DNA from: Nitrosomonas nitrosa
GTDB lineage: Bacteria; Pseudomonadota; Gammaproteobacteria; Burkholderiales; Nitrosomonadaceae
Length of the DNA stretch: 64,000 nucleotides
Assembly (NCBI RefSeq): GCF_003051105.1
Contig: NZ_QAOO01000004.1
Span: forward strand, 62,001 to 126,000
Direction: 5' to 3'
Within the stretch, counting starts at the first letter, position 1; the number at the start of each line of letters is the position of its first letter. Below, in pieces: positions 57,813-64,000 of this stretch. The notes beneath the pieces are model-generated. The model made no database searches. It saw nothing but the letters and a program-made list of their open reading frames with translations, and was not told the DNA's origin. Both the position numbers and the translations under genes were made by a program.

Positions 57813-58469
57813 TTACCGGTTTTCTTGGTTCAAAATCAGCCCTTCACCGGATTCTTCATGCAAGCCCAGCGCATAGAATACAGCCAAAGCAGCGTAAGCG
57901 TCATTTGCCGCGTAAAGAAGTTGGTTGGGTAGTAAATGCTGTCGCGCCCAATTTGAAGTTGATACAGCCTTTGATTTCCGCAATCGGCGCTGGAGCACAA
58001 TGGCCACCGCCGCTTTCGCGCCCACCGCTTGACGAAAACCGGCCTGTCGAAGCGCAGTTGCCAGATCCAATGTTGATCGCGCTTGTGCACCGTACTTGAG
58101 CAGCAAGGCGGCTCGATCAGTCCTGAGACCAAACCCAACCTTCACGATTGCTGCTGATTCAAGGATAGCTTTGAAGAATTCATGCGCAGCTGCATTATTG
58201 GTCTGGACGATGAACGCACGCTCCCGCATAGCAAACTGCACAACATGTGGCCCGGTTGAGCGCTCTCCCTTAGCAAAGGTCGGTTTGCTCTCAGTATCGA
58301 AGCCGACAAACCGTTCGCGGATCAACTGTTGACGCGCATCCTCAAACGCTGCAGTCGTTGTAAGCAGATCAATACGATCTAGCGGCAATCCCGAAAAGGG
58401 CTCAAGTTGAGCGATTTCATCCTGGGTCGGACGCCGCGTGGAGACTGAATTTATCTTGAAATGATGCAT
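57813..58469 (-). CDS. 3'-5' exonuclease, RNase D-like (DEDDy)
   Basis: The DEDDy exonuclease residues can be traced: FDTES (Exo I), a central FGLRTDRAAL region (Exo II), and ANDAYAALAVFY with the Tyr and Asp of Exo III. The 218 residues contain only the nuclease domain, without the HRDC domains of RNase D. Substrate could be RNA or DNA. It is followed by a small membrane-protein gene on the same strand, with a six-base gap. Confidence 0.85.
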   Translation of the reverse strand: MHHFKINSVSTRRPTQDEIAQLEPFSGLPLDRIDLLTTTAAFEDARQQLIRERFVGFDTESKPTFAKGERSTGPHVVQFAMRERAFIVQTNNAAAHEFFKAILESAAIVKVGFGLRTDRAALLLKYGAQARSTLDLATALRQAGFRQAVGAKAAVAIVLQRRLRKSKAVSTSNWARQHLLPNQLLYAANDAYAALAVFYALGLHEESGEGLILNQENR

Positions 58470-58475
58470 CAGGCT

Positions 58476-58883
58476 TCAGGAATACTTGGCAACATAATGT
58501 CCAATGAGAACCAGCCAGCAGATGATCATGACCGAAGGAATGGCAAAGGCGACCAAGGCCGATACGCTTCCTTTGGCCAGCAACCAATTCGTTTTACGTG
58601 CTTCGAGAAGATATCGAACACGCTCATCGATTTCTTCGAGTTTTTTCATGGCGCTTGCCTCGATCACATGCGTGAGCCAATTCAAGTAAATCCAGATGAG
58701 CGATAAAATCAAACCCACGCTCATCAAAACCCAAACAGGAATGAAAACGGGATTATCGGCAGTGGCCACAAGTGCGGTTGCGGCGAATAACATCGACTGG
58801 AAAACCAGCAGAATGTTATTGCGTTGCGCAATTGTCTGCACTTCAAATTTAACGATATCGTAAAAAAACGCCTTGTCGTTCAT
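58476..58883 (-). CDS. Small membrane protein of unknown function
   Basis: The 135-residue protein has two membrane helices (about 23-40 and 48-68), an amphipathic region (KKLEEIDERVRYLLEAR) and a third helix near the C-terminus (about 105-127). The layout resembles DUF/SLATT-type small membrane proteins, but no family is named with confidence. The frame starts at 58928; the ATG at 58883 has GGAGAGG just upstream. It precedes the exonuclease gene, with which it is probably cotranscribed. Confidence 0.72.
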   Translation of the reverse strand: MNDKAFFYDIVKFEVQTIAQRNNILLVFQSMLFAATALVATADNPVFIPVWVLMSVGLILSLIWIYLNWLTHVIEASAMKKLEEIDERVRYLLEARKTNWLLAKGSVSALVAFAIPSVMIICWLVLIGHYVAKYS

Positions 58884-59160
58884 CCCCTCTCCCGGGGAAA
58901 GTTTATTGTTATTCTTACTGAAAAACACTTTTATGCACGATGTATATAACAGAAAAATCGATAGAGGGTTGGTCTGGATTTTAAAAGCCGAAACTGCAAA
59001 GGGTTACAGCCTCTCCTGGAACTGTCCAAATTATTGTGTACCCTATCGCTATGCAAAATCTGGCGAACTCATCGATGAATATTTATGGGTTCAGAGCAAC
59101 CAAGCAGTTCCTAAGAAAGTGAACACAATAAACCGTTAAGTTAGTTTCGCAGCTGAACCA

Positions 59161-60813
59161 CTAAAAAATCACATGTATCCGGTTGCGCCCTGCTTTTTTG
59201 GCTTCATAAAGCGCATTATCCACACGCGCCAGCAATAAAGTTGGTGATTTATCTTCGAGCAAACTATGACTAATGCCAATACTGAGGGTTATGGCAATTT
59301 TATGCTCTTTTAACTTATTGCCAACCTCGGCAACTTGCATACGAATCCTTTCAGCAGTCTTGATGGCGGCATCAGCCGTAGTTTCAGTTAAGATCACGAC
59401 AAATTCGTCTCCGCCATACCGTGCAGCAAAATCGACACTTCGAATCGAGTTAGCCAGCACTTTAGCGACAGCGATTAAAATTTCATCTCCGACGATATGT
59501 CCAAGATTGTCGTTGAGTGTTTTAAAATGATCGACATCGATCATCAGTACCGAAAAAGGCCGTTTATTACGTCCAAACCTTGCAAGCTCATCAGTGAGTA
59601 CCGCATCGAGCTTGCTTCTATTCAGCAGCCCTGTCATGCTATCCGTCACTGAAAGTGCCTCCAGCATTTGGTTTTGTTGCCGCATCGCGGCATTAGCCGC
59701 CATTATTTCCTCATGATTCTGCTGCAACTTATCGGTCATCAGGTTGAACATATTGGCGAGCTGGCCGACCTCATCGCTTTGCTTCACATCGACACGCACA
59801 TTAAGATCCCCATCGACAATGTGCCGTGTAGCCCCTATCAAACTCTCCAACGGTATGACGATAGAACGACCAATATACAAGGCTACTGCGGCAACAATAA
59901 TGATTAAGACGCTCACGAACCCGAGAAAAAAATTGCGTAATCTTATCCAAGCCGCATAAATTTCATTGTAGTCCCGTTCCACCAACACAGTTACAGGAAG
60001 CATCTTAGGTACATCGAACAGACCAATCACTTTGGGTTGCGTCAGTCCAGTAAAACTCATCAATTCACCAGGCTTTGCTTTTAATTTCTGCAGCACTGCC
60101 TCATCTATCGCCATTGAAGGGGGAATATCCGTTGTACTTGAAAGCAATACATGGCCCGTCTGACTGAGTAAAACAACTTCTCCTGGGGTAGGATTAAGCG
60201 TGTCATCCATGCTATCTCTAAACGCACCAAGATTAAGCGTGGCAATAATGGTTCCTATGAACGCATCGTCATAGGATAAAATCGGAACAATAATATTGAA
60301 GATGGCTGTTTGATATTGCGCATTCCAATGGAGGGAAGAAGCCCAGACGCCTTCCATCAGCCAATTGTCCTGCTGCAACCGCTGCAGCCAATCTTTTGAC
60401 AAATCGCCAATATCGGGATCCGATACACTGCTGGCAATGACGCGGCCTGTCGCATCGGCCACTGTCAGCTCCAGAATTGAGCCTAGTTTTGCTTGGACCG
60501 ATCGTAAGAAATGGGCGAGAACTTGCTCTGTCTTCTCAGCGTCATTGGCAGCAGTATAGTGCTGCATCGCAGACAGACTATTAATAATCAGACTCGATAC
60601 GGATATCGCACGGATCGCCTGGTCATTCTCGTTGACCCACAAATCCAATTCGCGACTGACGTTCCGTGCCAGAGCGCGCAATTCGCGTGTCACATTATGA
60701 CTGACCAATTCTTCATTTTGCCGGAAAGACAGTAAGCCAAGCGCTAACGACGGAATAAGCGTAGCAATTACTGAAAAGGTGATAATTTTGTTTTTTATAC
60801 TTTTCAATCTCAA
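59161..60813 (-). CDS. Membrane diguanylate cyclase with extracytoplasmic sensor and HAMP
   Basis: It should make cyclic di-GMP in response to an external ligand. One membrane helix (about 12-33) is followed by a ~240-residue periplasmic Cache-like domain (RELDLWVNENDQAI, LLSQTGHVLLSS), a second helix near 283-303, HAMP (IPLESLIGATRHIVDGDLNV), and a coiled coil. The GGDEF domain has RYGGDEFVVI near residue 460 and an inhibitory RxxD (RSVD) five residues before it. There is no EAL domain. Length 550 is normal. Confidence 0.94.
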   Translation of the reverse strand: MRLKSIKNKIITFSVIATLIPSLALGLLSFRQNEELVSHNVTRELRALARNVSRELDLWVNENDQAIRAISVSSLIINSLSAMQHYTAANDAEKTEQVLAHFLRSVQAKLGSILELTVADATGRVIASSVSDPDIGDLSKDWLQRLQQDNWLMEGVWASSLHWNAQYQTAIFNIIVPILSYDDAFIGTIIATLNLGAFRDSMDDTLNPTPGEVVLLSQTGHVLLSSTTDIPPSMAIDEAVLQKLKAKPGELMSFTGLTQPKVIGLFDVPKMLPVTVLVERDYNEIYAAWIRLRNFFLGFVSVLIIIVAAVALYIGRSIVIPLESLIGATRHIVDGDLNVRVDVKQSDEVGQLANMFNLMTDKLQQNHEEIMAANAAMRQQNQMLEALSVTDSMTGLLNRSKLDAVLTDELARFGRNKRPFSVLMIDVDHFKTLNDNLGHIVGDEILIAVAKVLANSIRSVDFAARYGGDEFVVILTETTADAAIKTAERIRMQVAEVGNKLKEHKIAITLSIGISHSLLEDKSPTLLLARVDNALYEAKKAGRNRIHVIF

Positions 60814-61203
60814 GATTTCCTGATACAGATCATTTTTATACCTACAGAAAACTTATATCTGATCGCATAAAAAACATATATTGATCGTTGATTAATTACC
60901 GACTACTTTCTTTCCTCAGCCGAAAAAATGTTAAAAACGATTTGCAGTGCCGCTGCAGCCACCCAAAAGTGGTACAGAACCGTATTCTCACTTTGCATCG
61001 TTTACTTTGAATGCTTTTTCCAGAACGCCCGCAAGCCAGCCTTGAAAGATCAAGTTTAAAATCAGCGCATTTCGTTACTTGCAAGCGTCAAAAAATTTAT
61101 CGGTCTTATTTTTATCGAGTGTACGTATTCTATCTTATTTTTTGATTAATTCTCCGCTTACTTCTGCCTGCCAGGCTACAAACCCCAACAAAATCCATCC
61201 TCC
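60814..61203. other. Gene-free 390 bp spacer
   Basis: This is the longest gap in the window. It is AT-rich at both ends with a more GC-rich middle (about 60930-61060). A 62-codon minus-strand frame (60896-61084) has no recognised motif or clear ribosome site. A short TGCAG/CTGCA palindrome lies near 60943. It may contain the promoter of the cyclase gene; otherwise I see nothing certain. Confidence 0.5.
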
Positions 61204-62229
61204 TTAGATTTTGGTTCGTTGTATAGGTATCAAGTAATCAGCAAAACATCTAGCCGCTGCAGACCAACTGAACGTTTCTGCTCTGGCCCGCGCTTTCCTG
61301 CGCGTAATTTGCAACGCCTTCATTGTGGCTTCTCTGAGATCATGGGACATCACGCCCGCATCACTTCCGCCGATAACTTCCAAGGGGCCGTCGACCGGAT
61401 AACAAGCAACCGGCGTTCCGGTGGCCATCGATTCCAATAATACCAATCCGAACGTATCCGCTGTACTTGGAAATACAAAAACATCTGCACTTGCATATAA
61501 GGCTACCAATTCTTCCCGGGGCAATATGCCTAACCAATATACCTTGGGGTAACGCTGCTTGAATTGCTTCTCCAGTGGGCCGACCCCGCAAACTATTTTA
61601 CTTCCCGGAAAATCCATTTCTAAAAAAGCATCGATATTCTTTTCGTACGAAATGCGCCCCACGTACAATGCGATTGGCCTGGGCAAAGCACCTAACGCTG
61701 AGAAAGAAATGGGATAATCATGATATTTGAAGAAATCGATGTCGACGCCATGCGACCAGGCTTTGAGGTTTTGGAAACCTCTTTTTTGCAGGCCCAGCAG
61801 TACAGATTGCGTTGGAATCATCACCCCCGACGAAGGTTGATGGAACCGTTTGAGTAACGCATATCCCCATGAAACGGGAACTTTGACCGATGCATTGAAA
61901 ATCTCCGGAAATTTGGTATGAAAAGCCGAGGTAAAAGACCAACCAAATTTCAAACATAAAGAACGGGCTGCCCAGCCTAGAGGACCTTCCGTAGCGATAT
62001 GAATGGCATCCGGCTGAAGCTTCGTCAAAATATGGTGTAATTGTGTTTTGGGGCGTATCGCCAGATCAATGCCAGGATAACCAGGACAGGGACGAGTTCT
62101 AAAAAGGCCGGGGTGGATGACCTCAACACGATAGCCCAATTTTTCCAGCTCGACGATGAGCTCAACGAGTGTAGTCACAACGCCATTGACTTGCGGCTGC
62201 CATGCGTCGCTTATCAGCGCGAGCCTCAT
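61204..62229 (-). CDS. GT4-family glycosyltransferase
   Basis: A GT-B glycosyltransferase of family 4, close to MgtA/alpha-mannosyltransferase-type enzymes. It opens LALISDAWQPQVNGVVTTL, the donor/acceptor groove start, and has YVGRISYEKNID, then SADVFVFPSTADTFGLVLLEAMATG-like sequence (STADTFGLVLLESMATG) with the nucleotide-sugar glutamates. Length 341 is normal. Its ATG overlaps the stop of the phosphoesterase gene by four bases. The sugar and acceptor are unknown; a diacylglycerol or phosphatidyl lipid is plausible from the neighbours. Confidence 0.9.
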   Translation of the reverse strand: MRLALISDAWQPQVNGVVTTLVELIVELEKLGYRVEVIHPGLFRTRPCPGYPGIDLAIRPKTQLHHILTKLQPDAIHIATEGPLGWAARSLCLKFGWSFTSAFHTKFPEIFNASVKVPVSWGYALLKRFHQPSSGVMIPTQSVLLGLQKRGFQNLKAWSHGVDIDFFKYHDYPISFSALGALPRPIALYVGRISYEKNIDAFLEMDFPGSKIVCGVGPLEKQFKQRYPKVYWLGILPREELVALYASADVFVFPSTADTFGLVLLESMATGTPVACYPVDGPLEVIGGSDAGVMSHDLREATMKALQITRRKARARAETFSWSAAARCFADYLIPIQRTKI

Positions 62230-63155
62230 GCCAACGCCTCATCTTTTTCTTTGATTTTTGCCGTAGCTGGCACCGTTTCGGGCATCACCCTCCCTTCTGG
62301 TACCGTCCTCATGGCTATTTTTTCCAACTCCCGTTCTGTTTGGGGCCAATGAATCAATTCCATCGTGCCATCAAAGTGTTCTACAAGCGCCGTCAGACTC
62401 TCTACCCAATCACCGTCATTGCAATACAATATGCCATCGATATCGCGTATTTCTGCATAATGAATATGCCCGCAGATCACCCCGCCAAGCCCGCGACGAC
62501 GCGCCTCCATCGCAACAGCCCGCTCAAACGAAGTGACATAGTTCACTGCTGTCTTGACTTTGTGCTTGAGGTATCTAGAAAGCGACCAATAGGGCAATCC
62601 CAAACGAGCACGCAATGAACTTAAATACCTGTTCAGCTTTAAAGTCAGCTCATAAAGGTTGTCACCCACATAAGCGAGCCATTTTGCACACTGGATTACG
62701 CCATCGAAATAGTCGCCATGAACTACCCAGAATTTTCGACCATCGGCGGCTTCATAAACAACTTCGTCCACAACTTCTATTCCACCAAAGGAATGCCCAA
62801 GGAATTGTCGTGCGAATTCATCGTGATTACCTGGGATATAAACAACTTTGCATCCTTTCCGGACACGGCGCAGTAATTTCTGGATAACATCGTTATGCGC
62901 TTGCGGCCAATGCCACCGTCGGCGCAACTGCCAACCATCGATGATATCGCCAACAAGGTAAAGCTGTTCACTGGAATAAACCCTCAAGAACGCTAGCAAA
63001 GCCTGTGCTTGACAACCCGGCGTCCCAAGATGAATATCCGAAATAAAAATAGTCCGAACCTTAGGTTTACGTGTTTCCTCTGAAGCATTCACTGTTTCTG
63101 GAGCAGGTTGCAGAAAGTCGTGCACATCGGTAGGTAATGGATTGGATGGCTTCAT
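62226..63155 (-). CDS. LpxH-like metallophosphoesterase
   Basis: The five calcineurin-type motifs are clear: ISDIHLGT, VGDIIDGW, PGNHDEF, VVHGDYFD and CGHIHYAE. The protein belongs to the UDP-2,3-diacylglucosamine diphosphatase-like group (COG2908), but an extra N-terminal ~30 residues and its place between an acyltransferase and a glycosyltransferase suggest another phospholipid or sugar-lipid substrate. It starts two bases after the acyltransferase stop and overlaps the glycosyltransferase gene by four bases. Confidence 0.9.
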   Translation of the reverse strand: MKPSNPLPTDVHDFLQPAPETVNASEETRKPKVRTIFISDIHLGTPGCQAQALLAFLRVYSSEQLYLVGDIIDGWQLRRRWHWPQAHNDVIQKLLRRVRKGCKVVYIPGNHDEFARQFLGHSFGGIEVVDEVVYEAADGRKFWVVHGDYFDGVIQCAKWLAYVGDNLYELTLKLNRYLSSLRARLGLPYWSLSRYLKHKVKTAVNYVTSFERAVAMEARRRGLGGVICGHIHYAEIRDIDGILYCNDGDWVESLTALVEHFDGTMELIHWPQTERELEKIAMRTVPEGRVMPETVPATAKIKEKDEALA

Positions 63156-63157
63156 AT

Positions 63158-64000
63158 TTACCCCAAAAAATGTTTACGATAACGGCTAGGCAAATCATCT
63201 ATTCGCATCAGCATCGGCAAATCGGCAGTATTAAAATTTGAGTCCCACGCTGGCGCACCGAGCACCTTCGCGCCTACCCTCAGATACCCTTTCATCAAAG
63301 CAGGTGGATCTATTTCTAATGTTTGATCCAGCACATCAAGCGGTAAGGGACAACGCGGCTTCACTTGATACTCGCTGCTTGCCAAATGCTTATCACGCAT
63401 TTCACGCCAAATACTTGCTGCCGCATGTCCCATCCCAACACATTTACCATCTTCCGATCCTAAATTCATAGGGATACTGACACAGCCCACGATGTCTTTT
63501 AATTGGCTTCTCATCATAAAATGGACAAGCTCTTTCCACAGCGCCATGATCACCCCCCCATGCCGGTAATGTTTATGGACACAACTCCGCCCCAATTCAG
63601 CCATATGGTCACGCAAGGGTTGCAACGGCGTTAAATCAAATTCACTATCACTGTACAGTCTTCCTGCAAGCCTGGCTTGCGCAGGTGTCAGTACACGGTA
63701 AGTCCCAATCACTTGCCAGCTATCACGATCTCTTACCAACAAATGCTCGCAGTAATCGTCGAAAATATCGATATCATAACCTGGCACAATTTCGGGTAGC
63801 TTTGCGCCCATTTCACCAGCAAAAACCTCATACCTTAATTTTTGAGCTTCGCGCACTTCGCTTTGATGCTTTGCCCAGGTCGTCACGATGCCGGATTTGC
63901 TCACCCAATCCGGCGGGAAATACGGCGCAGCCTGAGGCACTTGCACACTTTCGCAAGAAAATGCATGATGCAATACATCCGCAGATAAAATAAACGAATC
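63158..64000 (-). CDS. GNAT-fold N-acyltransferase, OlsB-like (5' end beyond window)
   Basis: The protein resembles ornithine-acyl-ACP N-acyltransferase (OlsB) and the related hemolysin-like GNAT group, with LRYEVFAGEMGAKLPE near the start and LGRSCVHKHYRHGGVIMALW as the acyl-carrier-binding core. The segment YDIDIFDDYCEHLLV is typical. A TTG at 63973 is a possible start, but the frame stays open for nine more codons to the right edge, so the true start may lie outside. It is the first visible gene of a three-gene, near-overlapping operon. The natural substrate (ornithine, lysine or other) is not clear. Confidence 0.85.
   Translation of the reverse strand, partial: DSFILSADVLHHAFSCESVQVPQAAPYFPPDWVSKSGIVTTWAKHQSEVREAQKLRYEVFAGEMGAKLPEIVPGYDIDIFDDYCEHLLVRDRDSWQVIGTYRVLTPAQARLAGRLYSDSEFDLTPLQPLRDHMAELGRSCVHKHYRHGGVIMALWKELVHFMMRSQLKDIVGCVSIPMNLGSEDGKCVGMGHAAASIWREMRDKHLASSEYQVKPRCPLPLDVLDQTLEIDPPALMKGYLRVGAKVLGAPAWDSNFNTADLPMLMRIDDLPSRYRKHFLG

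Noticed and set aside
58873..59139. An 88-codon plus-strand frame (or 68 codons from 58933) in the gap before the diguanylate cyclase
   Set aside because: There is no recognised family, no convincing ribosome site and an unusual composition. It may be a relic or chance frame, so I did not call it.
60896..61084. A 62-codon minus-strand frame that looked like a possible transposase remnant
   Set aside because: Basic residues and a GWLQRH segment caught my eye, but no transposase signature or terminal repeats could be found.
1..64000. CRISPR arrays, tRNA or rRNA genes, prophage or insertion sequences
   Set aside because: No regularly spaced repeats, cloverleaf-like sequences, rRNA blocks, transposase or phage genes were seen on either strand by eye. 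A covariance-model scan would settle small RNAs.

Overview
The window is a continuous piece of a betaproteobacterial chromosome, most likely from an ammonia oxidiser of the Nitrosomonas type. This rests on the conserved order leuC-(entericidin)-leuD-leuB-asd-fimV-truA-trpF-trpB-trpA-accD-folC-dedD-cvpA-purF-metZ, on an HpnN-like hopanoid exporter, on a class II-type c cytochrome and on moderate GC content. The species call is inference from memory. I saw no rRNA, tRNA, CRISPR array, prophage or complete insertion sequence.

Layout. 1-5039: the N-terminal third of purL, divergent from the NAD(P)HX repair enzyme, then cysS and two tandem cyclophilins. 5149-22546: a nearly unbroken minus-strand block of housekeeping biosynthesis (leucine, aspartate-semialdehyde, tryptophan, malonyl-CoA, folate, purine, methionine), with FimV, TruA, DedD and CvpA embedded. 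A 42-residue entericidin-like lipoprotein, missed by length cut-offs, lies between leuC and leuD. 22728-29315: acetyl-CoA synthetase, an MBL-fold hydrolase, a membrane-anchored coiled-coil protein, a short RlpA-like protein, and a GlpD-like/GDPD pair for glycerophosphodiester breakdown.

29461-38286 is an accessory stretch of envelope-related genes. It holds an unknown membrane protein, an ATP-grasp ligase, a MurF-like ligase without the UDP-binding domain, a VanY-type peptidase, a DUF1499 protein, a penicillin-acylase-family Ntn hydrolase, a c-type cytochrome and small exported proteins. The ATP-grasp/MurF-like/VanY set is my best candidate for an undescribed system: it has the parts of a dipeptide-making, dipeptide-attaching and peptide-trimming pathway, but with an unknown acceptor.

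38610-45733 is a four-gene signalling locus: two related histidine kinases, a REC-PAS-GGDEF protein and a stand-alone double receiver. It is followed by the HpnN-like exporter (45853-48492). 48765-50012 is an AT-rich divergent HxlR regulator/GST-like pair. 50754-56180 has a Pat-type lysine acetyltransferase and an AcuC-like deacetylase flanking an amino-acid permease; together with acs at 22.7 kb they could form a reversible acetylation switch on acetate activation. 56181-60813 holds small helical membrane proteins, a BASS/ACR3-type transporter, an RNase D-like exonuclease and a diguanylate cyclase. 61204-64000 is a tightly packed lipid or glycolipid operon (N-acyltransferase, LpxH-like phosphoesterase, GT4 glycosyltransferase) that runs off the right edge.
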